A stretch of DNA of 64,000 bases from Ascoidea rubescens DSM 1968. Its lineage: Eukaryota > Ascomycota > Saccharomycetes > Ascoideales > Ascoideaceae. Below the pieces are notes generated by a model that did not search any database, was not told the origin of the DNA, and saw nothing but the letters and a program-made list of their open reading frames with translations. Below are positions 1 through 12,300 of the stretch, one piece after another. Within the stretch, counting starts at the first letter, position 1, and each line of letters starts with the position of its first letter. A program made the translations under genes and the position numbers. Location of the stretch: assembly GCF_001661345.1 (NCBI RefSeq), contig NW_017962935.1, positions 51,417 through 115,416 on the forward strand, read 5' to 3'.

Positions 1-92
1 GCCTCAGCTAATGCCTCTGCTTGAGGAACTGGGATCGCTTGAGCGGCAACGAGCAATGAAATAATTAAGTAAAGAACTTGTGTTTTCATCAT
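1..92 (-). CDS. Secreted Gly/Asn-repeat protein paralogue, N-terminal fragment
   Basis: Reading leftwards from an ATG at 92 gives a signal peptide beginning MMKTQVLYLIISLLVAAQ and continuing AIPVPQAEALAEA up to the window edge. This is clearly homologous to the start of the gene at 6505 (MLKTQVLYSIIAFLVAANAIPVPQADA). The rest lies outside the window, so whether it also has the Asp/Lys and Gly/Asn repeats is unknown. The two paralogues point outwards from the inverted repeat between them, at nearly equal distances (361 and 364 bases) from the outer ends of its arms. A second ATG directly follows the first, so the start could be one codon later. Confidence 0.75.
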   Translation of the reverse strand, partial: MMKTQVLYLIISLLVAAQAIPVPQAEALAE

Positions 93-453
93 TTTTTAAG
101 AAATAAAGAAGTTTATAAATTAGATTGTAAGTTTGATTAAAATAAAGGAGGTATATATGATTGTGATTGCTTTAATATCTTGATGTTGAAAAAAGAAAAA
201 ATAAGGACTAATAAGTTAAGAACGATACCTACTCAATTTATACAAATTTACTTGACAAAGAAAAGAAAGTCAAAAACAAACCAAATGTTAAAAATAACTA
301 TACGTTGAAAAAATAACCCCAAGTCTCAACAACATAAAATGAAATATTATCGAGATTAATTATTTTTAAAAGTTCCTGCAATGACAAACCAAAAATATGA
401 GTGTATTATTCTCCACCATTTCCACAGTCCTAATGATTAAATTTAAAGTTTGG
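93..453. other. Upstream region of left paralogue
   Basis: AT-rich non-coding stretch between the left paralogue start and the outer end of the left repeat arm. It is the positional equivalent of 6141-6504 on the other side but the two have diverged; a short island near 414-430 (ccatttccacagtcct) still matches 6164-6180 in reverse complement. Confidence 0.5.
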
Positions 454-2730
454 AATGATAATGTAATATTGGGATGGTTGGCTAAAGAAATATTTGCAAG
501 ACACAGTTAATCTAGCAAATTGGCTCCAGGAAATACTATTGGTGAAAGTACTTGTTAATAATTTGGCCAGAGCTGAGCTTTTTAGGTGATAAATGTCAAG
601 TATATATTAAGTGATAGGATCTAATCAGACTGAAGACAAATAAACAATTGAATCCATTAACCAATCCTGTTTTTATTGCACGTTGTATCAATGCAATTGG
701 TATTATTGTTGTTGTGGCCGATAGTATTGTTCTCGCTACTATCAATATAGCCATGCCTATTACTATTATTACAGATGTTTCTATTGTTGGATCATCTCTT
801 GGTAGGAAGCTGAACAGATTACGGGATGTGGATCAACTCATAAAAAGGAATATAAAAGAAACACCAATGCTGCGTCTGATTCAGGAACTTTCATTCATTA
901 GTTTGGTTTCTTTTGTTTCTTTTGTTACTTTGTGCTGTAAAATCACTATGTGAAGTCAGTTCAGTTATTAATTCATAGTTAGTATTGGCCAATATTAGCC
1001 AATATTAGCCAAAAGAAGACTGACTCCTTCATTTTTCTTTTGCCACTATTTGCACTATTTGCGAGATAGATGCTAACATGCTTCTTGAAATAAATGTTTA
1101 ACAGTTGGGGTTATTTTTTGAAGTTAAAAGATAAAGAACAAAATGAAGATAGTAATGTAGAGATGGTACTGCCCAAATTTTACTTTTTGTCTTTTTATAG
1201 TCATTTGGAGTAGGGACCAAATTAGCGGGTTCACACTGATCAGTGCGCACAAAAGACCTATTAAAATCTATTAAAATCTATTATTAACTATTCCAGTAAT
1301 GGAGGATTCGAATCAAATTCAAATTCAAATTCAACAAAAGCAAAAACAAAAGCATTCACTTTTGAAAGACTTTGGCCCTCTCATTTGCTATTACTCTTGC
1401 AATTAAAATAAAAAAGAAATAAAATTATCACTTTCTTTTCAAATCTGTAAAAATCTAAGATTTTAGTAAGAATTCCACATTATACTATTATTGTTGTTGT
1501 TTCCTCTTTTTTTTTTTTTTTTTGTTTCATTTCATTCTGTACATAAATGGAGCATGAACAATAGGCTCGATCATTAGCTTGGTAAAATCAAGATGCTTGC
1601 TAGTAGCAATTTGGGATTTCTTTTTCGAATCAAATTGATTCAAAACTTTCCAAATTAATAGCCTGATTCAGAAGATAGTGAAATTCTGTTTTCAAATCAG
1701 GATATCATATAATACTGTGTTGAATTGGATTAGTTGCGCAGTACTATTGAAGCAAAAGTTTATAATAATGTGGTAACTGTGGTAGAATAGAGCAGGAAGT
1801 TTCCTCATATAAGTATAGTTTTATAGCTTTGTAAATTTTGGTCATTATCGGTCCTAAAAATTTCTGGGAGTGTATCAATTATTTTAATTCGAGAGAAGTT
1901 GAGAGAGTAATTCGGTTCAAAAGTTGTGAAGCCCATTTAAAGAAGTCTTTTATGCTTATTCCTTTCCGCATCAGCTAATCGTGGCTTAGGTCGAATTCAG
2001 TACGAGCTGGAAGCGTAACTCAAACCAATCACAAGCGGGAACAAAATGAGTGGATGTAGCAAAAATGTGGGCTAAAGCAATGCCATTTTGGGAAAAGTAG
2101 ATATATTCAGACTCACATTTTTGTTGACAGATTGGGTATAAATTGTCACAAAGGTGGTGCTGCGGTTTCTATCCATATGTTTTTTCAGCTGTCTTTGATG
2201 CCTGACAGTTTATTTACCAAAGCTGAGGTCGTAGTAAACATCTCATATTGTTAATGGAGTCTTGAAAATGCCAGCTGCCCCTTTGGCCTAAAATTCGTAA
2301 ATGTAGTCACACTCATTGCAAATGCACAAAACCAAGTGTTGAGATGTTGTTAATGGTTTCTCTGCGGCTTTCAATGATACAAAAAGTTGCTCATTTTTTG
2401 TGCTTCACTCAAGTTATTCGAAGTGTTTAACTAAATTCTCAGCGGTTCAAGGGTCAAATGGCTCGGTGGCCCCAGTTGTGGAGTGGCACAACGTATTTGC
2501 TGGAATTTATGAATGCATCTGGATATTAGCTGAACTCTAATGAGACGAATTTGGCGTCGTAGGATGGAATATACAGCAAGGACAAAATATATCACAATGC
2601 TGGCCATTTCCCATAGTTGATCCCACGTGACTATTACGGCTCTGATTGGATGCAGTTATTCTGATCCCACTAAGAAAGACATGTTTCTAGCTTTTACACT
2701 TTTTGCATATACTTCTATGCAAAGGATCTC
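454..2730 (+). repeat. Left arm of large inverted repeat
   Basis: Positions 1429-2730 are the reverse complement of 4429-5730. The lengths are equal (1302 bases) and I saw no mismatch in the segments I compared, including a 17-base T/A run of the same length in both. Positions 454-547 also match 6047-6140 exactly in reverse. The part between (548-1428) faces the assembly gap and cannot be compared. There is no convincing coding region: the reading frame at 648-953 starts with TTG and resembles no family. The arm holds a CACGTGAC site (2624-2631), a Cbf1/CDEI-type core, mirrored at 4528-4535. Identity over non-coding DNA implies recent duplication or continuing gene conversion. Confidence 0.92.
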
Positions 2731-4428
2731 CATTTTGCAAACAAAATGTTCTTGGTCCATGAAAATTGTTTTAATGCATTATTATTGACAGAATAATTTT
2801 CTTTTTTAAATAACACCCATTACAATCTTTGTGAATGTAGAATAATCAAACATGTTTTCAGATAGATATAACCAGTTGAACAATTAAAGATAACAAGGAT
2901 ATTTCTCCAATATTTTGTCTTCTGGGTATAGTTGTTATTCCTATTATTAATTTTTGCTGTTATGATAAGTGCATAAACTAATTGACAATGAAAATGGAAC
3001 GGTTCCATGGTTTGAGATTCATATTTTTTTATATCATAATAGCAGCTATAGTTTTTTCAAACAATGAATATATAAATTTATAATCTTTTATAATTGCTAA
3101 GCTATTTCAATAGACATACTTTTAGCTATTATTGAAAGACATATAACTATATCTTAATGCTGCTTTTAAAACAATCAAACTCTCTGCTTTGGTCGAGGTT
3201 GACAAATACACTAAGGGTAGTATATCCAATGACAAAAAAACCCTTCATTATAACTAAATCTTTAAAAGAAGAATTATTTCTTATATACCATTTTGGTTGC
3301 TACACAACATCATTAAAATCTATATCAATACCTTTCTCAGCGCTAAATATTAATTTATATAATAATCTATCTAATATATCCATCGAATAGTAATTACCAT
3401 TAATTTGTAACTATTCAATTAATTAATGATGATTTAATTTCGCTTTTTATTTAATTTATTCTATGTTGTTCCCCTTATCAAAAATGCCTCCAAAACTTGA
3501 TTTTAATAAACTTGATTTTTCAAAAATGAAATCACAACTGCATTTTTTAAAGAATGACATTTTGTTGATAAAACAGGATAACAAAAGTTTCATACAACCT
3601 TTACCAATTTCAATATCAAAATATCAAAATCTCTAAGTTAAAACAGGGTTTTCACCAGCAACAACTACAACAAAAAAACACTAGAAGGTAATGATTTTGT
3701 AGAAAAAAAATAATTTATTTGAAAAACAATGCCTAAAATTCAAAGAAAAAAAATAAATTAAACAGAACAACCCAAGTTCAATGCAAAACCATTTTCAAAT
3801 ACAACTTAAACTAATTCTATTAATGTAATCAAAATAATTATGACATTGATAAATAATTCTAAAAAGACTCCAAATAGTGCCAAAATTCAAATGATTTAAA
3901 AAAAAGAAATGAGGTTTAATTTTGAAAAAAAATTACACTGAATAGAATAAGCAAAAAAAATAATTGCAGAATCATAACCACTATGATGTGTGGTTTAAAC
4001 AGCAATTGGCAGTAAAAGTGGAACAAATATAATAGAAACAACAGACCTATTTTCAGCAAATATCGTGCAATAGTACTGCTATGATAACATTGGCCTGAAA
4101 TTTAAATTGGTGTGAGAGAGATCATTTATAGCTTCCAGCTTGTATTGGGCATTGAGAACAATAGAAAGAATTCATGTTGGAGTTTCAAAATCAAAGTGGT
4201 ATTGATATCCACAATTGCAGAATTAAGTTTGAGAAACCGGGAGAGTAACAGTAATAACAGAAATGTTGTAGAGTTGTTCGATTATTCAATGGAAGGAGTT
4301 TAAACACAAATTGCTAATAATAGAAGTAGTAATAGACAGCATAATGTTGTCAACGAGCAGTCTAAATTTATTAGTACTCATCCATTAATAACAAGATAAA
4401 AATAGATATGTTAGATCAGCGAAACCAT
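2731..4428. other. Unique AT-rich core between inverted repeat arms
   Basis: About 1.7 kb of very AT-rich DNA with no credible gene. The only frames are short (2820-3008 minus; 3157-3390 plus, 77 codons; 4112-4303 plus) and resemble nothing I know. It is flanked by the innermost bases of the two identical arms (gagatcc junctions at 2730 and 4429). Recombination between the arms would invert this segment. Its size and position match the mid-core of an inverted-repeat centromere, but no sequence feature alone proves that. Confidence 0.6.
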
Positions 4429-6140
4429 GAGATCCTTTGCATAGAAGTATATGCAAAAAGTGTAAAAGCTAGAAACATGTCTTTCTTAGTGGGATCAGAA
4501 TAACTGCATCCAATCAGAGCCGTAATAGTCACGTGGGATCAACTATGGGAAATGGCCAGCATTGTGATATATTTTGTCCTTGCTGTATATTCCATCCTAC
4601 GACGCCAAATTCGTCTCATTAGAGTTCAGCTAATATCCAGATGCATTCATAAATTCCAGCAAATACGTTGTGCCACTCCACAACTGGGGCCACCGAGCCA
4701 TTTGACCCTTGAACCGCTGAGAATTTAGTTAAACACTTCGAATAACTTGAGTGAAGCACAAAAAATGAGCAACTTTTTGTATCATTGAAAGCCGCAGAGA
4801 AACCATTAACAACATCTCAACACTTGGTTTTGTGCATTTGCAATGAGTGTGACTACATTTACGAATTTTAGGCCAAAGGGGCAGCTGGCATTTTCAAGAC
4901 TCCATTAACAATATGAGATGTTTACTACGACCTCAGCTTTGGTAAATAAACTGTCAGGCATCAAAGACAGCTGAAAAAACATATGGATAGAAACCGCAGC
5001 ACCACCTTTGTGACAATTTATACCCAATCTGTCAACAAAAATGTGAGTCTGAATATATCTACTTTTCCCAAAATGGCATTGCTTTAGCCCACATTTTTGC
5101 TACATCCACTCATTTTGTTCCCGCTTGTGATTGGTTTGAGTTACGCTTCCAGCTCGTACTGAATTCGACCTAAGCCACGATTAGCTGATGCGGAAAGGAA
5201 TAAGCATAAAAGACTTCTTTAAATGGGCTTCACAACTTTTGAACCGAATTACTCTCTCAACTTCTCTCGAATTAAAATAATTGATACACTCCCAGAAATT
5301 TTTAGGACCGATAATGACCAAAATTTACAAAGCTATAAAACTATACTTATATGAGGAAACTTCCTGCTCTATTCTACCACAGTTACCACATTATTATAAA
5401 CTTTTGCTTCAATAGTACTGCGCAACTAATCCAATTCAACACAGTATTATATGATATCCTGATTTGAAAACAGAATTTCACTATCTTCTGAATCAGGCTA
5501 TTAATTTGGAAAGTTTTGAATCAATTTGATTCGAAAAAGAAATCCCAAATTGCTACTAGCAAGCATCTTGATTTTACCAAGCTAATGATCGAGCCTATTG
5601 TTCATGCTCCATTTATGTACAGAATGAAATGAAACAAAAAAAAAAAAAAAAAGAGGAAACAACAACAATAATAGTATAATGTGGAATTCTTACTAAAATC
5701 TTAGATTTTTACAGATTTGAAAAGAAAGTGNNNNNNNNNNNNNNNNNNNNNNNNNNNNNNNNNNNNNNNNNNNNNNNNNNNNNNNNNNNNNNNNNNNNNN
5801 NNNNNNNNNNNNNNNNNNNNNNNNNNNNNNNNNNNNNNNNNNNNNNNNNNNNNNNNNNNNNNNNNNNNNNNNNNNNNNNNNNNNNNNNNNNNNNNNNNNN
5901 NNNNNNNNNNNNNNNNNNNNNNNNNNNNNNNNNNNNNNNNNNNNNNNNNNNNNNNNNNNNNNNNNNNNNNNNNNNNNNNNNNNNNNNNNNNNNNNNNNNN
6001 NNNNNNNNNNNNNNNNNNNNNNNNNNNNNNNNNNNNNNNNNNNNNNTTTCACCAATAGTATTTCCTGGAGCCAATTTGCTAGATTAACTGTGTCTTGCAA
6101 ATATTTCTTTAGCCAACCATCCCAATATTACATTATCATT
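4429..6140 (-). repeat. Right arm of large inverted repeat
   Basis: Mirror image of the left arm. 4429-5730 pairs with 2730-1429 and 6047-6140 pairs with 547-454, interrupted by the run of N at 5731-6046. The corresponding left segment (548-1428) is 881 bases while the gap is 316, so either the gap is mis-sized or the arms differ by an insertion of about 565 bases. Past 6140 the match decays to short islands. Confidence 0.9.
5731..6046. other. Assembly gap (316 N)
   Basis: Run of N inside the right repeat arm, as expected where near-identical inverted copies defeat assembly. Reading frames drawn across it are artefacts. Confidence 0.99.
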
Positions 6141-6504
6141 CTGGACTTTCACTAATATCTTTAGGACTGTGGACATGCTGAAAAGTAATATATCTATATT
6201 GTTGTATTTGTTATATGATTTTTAATAAAGCAAATTAAACAAGAAGTAGTATAAGTGATGTTTCTTTTTATTTTGTTGAAATTGGTTACTATCAAGAAGC
6301 AAGTTCATTTTTAATTTCTTGTTAATCTCTAAGCTTCCATTTATTGTGCTTGAAATTCTTTATAAATTCAGTGAGTTTTCCTGATAATTCAATTGCTTGA
6401 ACTCATACTATCTTCAATCCAAAGAAATATATCAATTACAGCTTTAATCGCAAACGAAATCTAAAAACAAAATCACAGCCATAAAATAGTTCATTTTTTT
6501 CAAG
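6141..6504. promoter_or_regulatory. Upstream region of right paralogue
   Basis: AT-rich intergenic sequence between the right arm and the secreted-protein gene at 6505; presumed promoter. I could not single out a trustworthy TATA or activator site. Confidence 0.35.
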
Positions 6505-7599
6505 ATGTTAAAAACTCAAGTTCTTTACTCTATCATTGCATTTCTTGTTGCTGCTAATGCCATTCCTGTTCCTCAAGCTGATGCGATAGCCAATGCTTTA
6601 GCTGTTGCAGATGAGCCTAAAGTCGAAGCTAAACCAGATTTAACAGTTCAAGATGATTTCAAAAAACACGGAAAAGATGACAAACATGGAAAATATGACA
6701 AAGATGACAAAGATAAAAAAGATGACAAAGATGACAAAGATAAAAAAGATGACAAAGATAAAAAAGATGACAAAGATGACAAAGATAAAAAAGATGACAA
6801 AGATAAAAAAGATGACAAAGATAAAAAAGATGACAAAGATAAAAAAGATGACAAAGATAACGAGTATTCCAAATATATCAAAGGGGGTTACAATGGTAAT
6901 GGTAACGGCAATGTCAATGGTAACGAAAATGGCTGGGGTGGTTACAATGGTAATGACAATGGTAATATTAATGGAAACAATAACGGCTGGGGTGGTTACA
7001 ATGGTAATGAGAATGGAAATTACAATGGAAACAACAATGGCTGGGGTGGTTACAATGGTAACTACAATGGTAATTATAACGGTAATGATAATGGGCCAGG
7101 TGGTTACAATGGTAATAATAATGGTAATTACAATGGTAATGAAAATGGTCCTGGTGGAAAGAATGGTAATAACAATGGTAACTATAACGGCAATGGCAAT
7201 GGAGCAGGCGGTCACAATGGTAATAACAATGGTAACGGAAATGGTAATGGAAACGCCAAACGTGGTTTCAGTAGTGGTTACAATGGTAACGAAAACGGCA
7301 ATGTCAATGGTAACCAAAACGGCTGGGGTGGTTACAATGGTAATGACAATGGTAATATTAATGGAAACAATAACGGCTGGGGTGGTTACAATGGTAACTA
7401 CAACGGTAACTACAATGGTAATGAAAATGGTCCTGGTGGAAAGAATGGTAACGATAACGGAAATGTCAATGGAAACGAAAATGGCTGGGGTGGTTATAAT
7501 GGTAATTACAATGGTAACTATAACGGTAATGAAAATGGTCCTGGTGGAAAGAATGGCAATAATAATGGCAACGGAAATGGTAACGGCAATGCCAAATAG
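6505..7599 (+). CDS. Secreted Asp/Lys- and Gly/Asn-repeat protein with an internal KR site
   Basis: 364 residues from an ATG. Residues 1-20 form a signal peptide (AANAIP cleavage region). Residues about 58-120 are built from the units DKDKKDDK and DDK, highly charged. The rest is a Gly/Asn array with units of the form GGYNGNxNGNxNGNxNGW. The array is itself duplicated: the first block ends GNGNGNAKR at about residue 252 and restarts GFSSGYNGNENGNVNGNQNG; the second ends GNGNGNAK followed directly by the stop. The KR pair is a typical Kex2 site, so the precursor may be cut into two similar glycine-rich peptides. No GPI tail is present. The likely place is cell wall or extracellular matrix. This layout (signal, charged pro-part, Kex2-separated repeats) also occurs in pheromone and repellent precursors, but no known peptide is recognisable. 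Function unknown. Confidence 0.85.
   Translation: MLKTQVLYSIIAFLVAANAIPVPQADAIANALAVADEPKVEAKPDLTVQDDFKKHGKDDKHGKYDKDDKDKKDDKDDKDKKDDKDKKDDKDDKDKKDDKDKKDDKDKKDDKDKKDDKDNEYSKYIKGGYNGNGNGNVNGNENGWGGYNGNDNGNINGNNNGWGGYNGNENGNYNGNNNGWGGYNGNYNGNYNGNDNGPGGYNGNNNGNYNGNENGPGGKNGNNNGNYNGNGNGAGGHNGNNNGNGNGNGNAKRGFSSGYNGNENGNVNGNQNGWGGYNGNDNGNINGNNNGWGGYNGNYNGNYNGNENGPGGKNGNDNGNVNGNENGWGGYNGNYNGNYNGNENGPGGKNGNNNGNGNGNGNAK
6700..6867 (+). repeat. Coding minisatellite (Asp/Lys units)
   Basis: Tandem units of gatgacaaagataaaaaa, alternating with gatgacaaa, inside the secreted-protein gene at 6505. In-frame units make length variation likely. Confidence 0.9.
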
Positions 7600-9342
7600 A
7601 TTATCTGAGATTATTCTCTACTTTTCACATCCTGTCCCAAAGATATACCTTTAACCATCTTAATGAATCCAAAAGTTAACGAAATATTTTATCTTTTTTA
7701 ATGTCAAATGATCATATTCTATCTTTTTCAACCTTCTTAATCCAATTTCAAATTGGTAGAAAAGTTTACTTCAAATTACAAAGTCTATTCTATTAGTTTT
7801 TGGAAGTTCAATTTTTTCATTTTAGTTCTTTTGCAACTTTTTTTTTTTAAAACTAATTCTTTATTCTAATTTAATTGATACTAGTTTACTAAAAACCAAA
7901 TTATCGTAGACTCTTTAAAACAATTTCATTTATTTTTCAATGTAAATTGAATAAATAATAAATAGCAGTCAAATTTGCATTAAAATGAGAGGTTGTCTGT
8001 TGTTGTTGATATTTCCTCTACCCAATCATAAAACTCCTGTGTTTTTGATTAACAAACAACTTAATTGAAAACTAGTTGCACCAAATACTTTAATTGGCAA
8101 AATGTTGCAAAATAAAAGATCCCAGAAAATGATTGTCTTGTTAAAAACTGTTGTATCAAGTATATGTAAACTTTGAAATCGGAAAACAATCTATTAGTTG
8201 TAAAAAATAAGAATCATACGAGAGCAAGGTGAAGTGAAACATTTGCCAGAGCAAAACTAACATAAAATAAAAAATAAATTCACTTGTCTATTGATTGTGC
8301 TTTACTATTAATACTTTCCAAAAATAATAAACAAGCAGCAGTGCGATTACAGTTCTGTCAACAAAGGAGTAAGACAATAGAGGTTCAATGGCCGAGAAGC
8401 CAGAGCCAAGTGTGTTGGTGTCATAAACCGGGAAGCTGTGCATCACTCAACCAGATGCATGCATTTGTCACAATAGAAGCTTGGCGTTTAAACTAAATGT
8501 ATTAAAAAAGTCTTGGCAAAGCACGTTAAGGTTAATTGCTGTAAACAAACTCCGATTAATCACCGCAAACACCTTTAGGCCTGGTGTTTTGTTTTCACTT
8601 GGTGAATGATCTCTGTTTCTGGTGTTCAAAAATCCATTGTGTTTAAAATCACAAATCAACTTAGAATTTACAGCATAAAAATGACAAGCATCAAAGGATA
8701 GAATTTCTACAACCGTTGCTCCTAGCTACTCATTTTGTTGTTATAAACCTAGAACCGAACTTCCACCAACAATTCTACAGGCCACTTTTCATTTAGTGCA
8801 ATAAAATCAGTATGTTTATTCAGTTGAATGGAAAAATATCATTCTATTACCATTTCAGTAATTTGAATCGCAAACAATAGGATTGCCTAGCTCAGATAAA
8901 AATTGGCTAAAACTTGGACCTAATTAGGGGAAGCCATTAAAGTACTCTGTGATTTTTTTTATCATAGTTTTTGCTAAATTTGCTGTTGGTTTACCTAAAA
9001 CCATGTTTTTATAAATTTCTTTCAGCATGAACATATCAATGATTTTGATGCCAATAAAGGCTTCCTTTTCAACTGAAGAGCAATAATTTTTTTGTTTATT
9101 CACTCTGGTTAAATTCTGTGCCTTTTGATATTCCAACAAAATTTGTAAATAAAAGGTAACGATGAGCAGAAAAATCCAATAAATATTTCTCGACCATCGT
9201 GATTTCTTAGGTTTAAAGTTATTTAATTCGTTTAAAACAAGAATTTTATTTAAGATTTAGTTCACATAGGTAAATTATACAAATTTCAAGCAAAATCTAG
9301 ATGCGAAAAAACTATAGAATGTATGTTCTTCGTTTTTCTCTT
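7600..9342. other. Gene-poor intergenic region
   Basis: 1.7 kb between the secreted repeat protein and the 3' end of TRM3. Only short frames (8284-8496 plus, 8468-8659 minus, 8924-9139 minus) without family resemblance. The stretch 8340-8470 is less AT-rich than its surroundings, but I found no tRNA boxes or other RNA signature. Confidence 0.5.
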
Positions 9343-12300
9343 TTAGTAACAATGTTCCATTGAGTAGGCATTTACAACTATCGCGGTGGCTGTTTGAATG
9401 TTCATCGATCTTATTATTCCAGTTTGTTTGATTTCCACACAAAAATCTAATTCACAGAGTAATTCTCCTGGAATGCCTTCTCTTTCTTTTCCAATTAATA
9501 TTAAAGATTTTTTAGGAAACTTCAATTGACTATTTAACTCAAAACTATTGTCTGTTTGCTCTAACCCGATTAACGTATATCCCTCTTGATGTTTTTTATT
9601 TAGAATATATTTTCTGATTTCTTTTTCCTTTACTTCAATGATATCAAGCCATTCCTCTGAGGTAACTGAAACCCTTTTAAACTCCTTATCCTTTAACATT
9701 TTGATATCATTTATAGTTAAATATTTCACCCCCATCACTTCACACAATCTACAAATTCCTCCTAGATTTGGAGCTTTATCAACCAAGGACCCAACAACAA
9801 TTAATTCACTTCTTTTTACGGCTTTTTTTTCATCCTCAATGTTAATTAAACCCCAGTTCCCACTTTTAGTTTGTAGTTCATTTGAATTTTCACCAAATTG
9901 GATATTTGTCTTTATCTTATTTTTCAAATCAAAATCAAAATCAAACTCTGAATAAACACCAATGTCAGTCTTAATACTATTCTCATTCTCAAAATTTTTG
10001 ATTCTAGTGGACATCCATAATCTTTTTGTTTCACTTCCAATCCCTATATAACTGTTTTTCAATAAATCTTTGCAGCAATATTTTTCAAAATTTTTCTCAT
10101 TAATATAATCTATATTAGTTTCTTTAAAATTCTTTAATAAAACCTCCCCACAAATTCCAATAAAATTAAAGTCCTTATTAATATCCCATAAAATACCATC
10201 AATTTGAGAATATTTTTGAAAATTTTCATCCTTTATTAGTTTTGAATAAATTTTCCCAATAATTTCACTATTGGTAATCTCATTTATTCCACTTTTTTCA
10301 TATAAAAAATAAACCAATTCATTTGAAAAATGTCGAATTATTGTCTTGTTTGAAATGCAATTTCCTAATAATAAGGGTAAAAACTCTTTATGCAAAAAAT
10401 ATTGCCTAAAAAAACCCTCATTTAATTGATTTGCAATCAAATAAAATATCTTCAAAAATGAAATTAAAATGGTCAGCGAAATTTCATTTTCCCTTGTTTT
10501 AAAATCCCTGAAATATTTTAAAATCAATTTTTTTTCCTCATTGATTTTATCACTTAAATTGTAATCATTTATAAGAATCTTTGAAATTATCCATTCAACA
10601 TAGCTCCTAACCAACGGACTCATCTCCTTCTCTAAATAAATCAAAAAAAATTCATCGACATATCTTATCAACTTTTCATTACAATTTAATCCAATTAAAA
10701 TTAAAAGCATCTCGTACAATTTAAGTCGCTTTTTAACTTCTTTTAAATCATTAAACTTAATCACTTCTTTATTCACTAGTTTCAAATTATTCTCAATTAT
10801 AGAATCAAATAAATGATTTGATAACTTACTATTGGCTTTAATTGATGAAACTATTATCATAAGATATATTTTAGATGATATTTCATTTTCACCATATATT
10901 GAATAGTACAACTCATTTTCAATTTTATCATGCTTATTATTGCTATATTTTTCATAATAATTAAAATTTCCAACTTTTCTATCAAAGACTTCAGCTACAA
11001 TTTTTTCCAACTTAAAATTATTTGAATTTATTTGATCAAATAAATATCCATTAATCAATAAATTAGGAAATAATCTTATATTATTTGAAAAGGAACTTGG
11101 ATATTTAATTTGATATTTTAGTAGCCTCTTATACAAGTTTGGTAATAAAGACCTTCTTGAAAATGAGTGCTTGATTATAGATAATGCGATTTTATTTAAA
11201 ATACTTGAAATATTTTGATTGATCAAGCTATAGTTTAAAAACAGATCACAAAATACTAGGTTTATTAGTTTCAATGTTAATTCATTTTGATTTAATTTTA
11301 AGCGTTCTTCGATTAATGAATACCATATTTTTAATAAAATTTCACTTAAAACCAATTCATATTCATTTATAGATAGATTTTTTTTATTATGAAAATTTTC
11401 ATCAATAATGTATTTTATCAAATGAATAATCTCAAAGGTGCAGAAATAATCTGAATAATTTAAACTATCAATGATGTAATTAAAAATCTTTAGAAAGCAA
11501 TTTCTGTCAATAAAATTACCTTTGATAAATGTCTTAATTATGTTGAACGTTGAAGAAAGAGTACTTGAATTTAATTCATTAAATATTTTAATAGAACCTT
11601 CTTTCTTGAAATTTGAAATAAGTTTATTACTTTTATTAAGCCATAATAATAAATCATCGATAGAAGTAAATAATTGATCGGAATTATCAATTAAATAAAT
11701 GGAATTACAATAATAAACCAGAAAAAACTTTAATTGATAACAAAATTTTGATAAATTGGATTCTGAAAACAGCAAGTATTCTTCATCGATAACCTCGTTT
11801 AAATTCTTAAATAAAGTATTTAAGATAATTTGATTATTATCCAAACTGATAAGTTCATAATCGAGTTCAAAGATGTTTGGCAGAATTTTCCAAATATGTT
11901 GTGACCTAATACTATTATCAGACAAATTTTTAAGAAGTTTATGATATTGAATTTGAAGTGGTTTGTTTGATAAAAACTTTTTTAAAATTGGAAATAAATT
12001 CAGTAATTTTGGCAAATATACCAAATAAGTTAAATAATTTTTGTGTTTCAAAAAAATATTAGTTATTGAGTCAATTTTATCGCTAAATAATGACAAGGAT
12101 ATAACCAAAAATAAGACATGAGTGAAATGGTCTTCTTCTAGATTGTAATCAATGTGATTGTTGCTAAAAACAGCTTTGTATTGACCAAAAATAAGGGATT
12201 TATCAAAATTGACCGATATTATATCTAACAACGATTCAAAATTATTTGAAAGAATTTGGTAGCCAAATAATGATTTGTTTTGATAATAATGATGAAATTT

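Noticed and set aside
648-953. 101-codon frame in the left repeat arm
   Set aside because: Starts with TTG, no family resemblance, Ile/Val-rich by composition.
1300-1345. Possible tRNA B box (ggattcgaatc) on either strand
   Set aside because: No A box at the right distance and no cloverleaf; the region is an aaattc repeat.
2731-4428. Mating-type gene in the repeat core
   Set aside because: Inverted repeats flank MAT loci in some yeasts, but no alpha-box, HMG or homeodomain reading was found in the core.
5693-6100. Frames across the first run of N
   Set aside because: Artefacts of undefined bases.
6640-7654. Long frames antisense to and overlapping the Gly/Asn repeat gene
   Set aside because: Produced by the tandem repeat being open in several phases.
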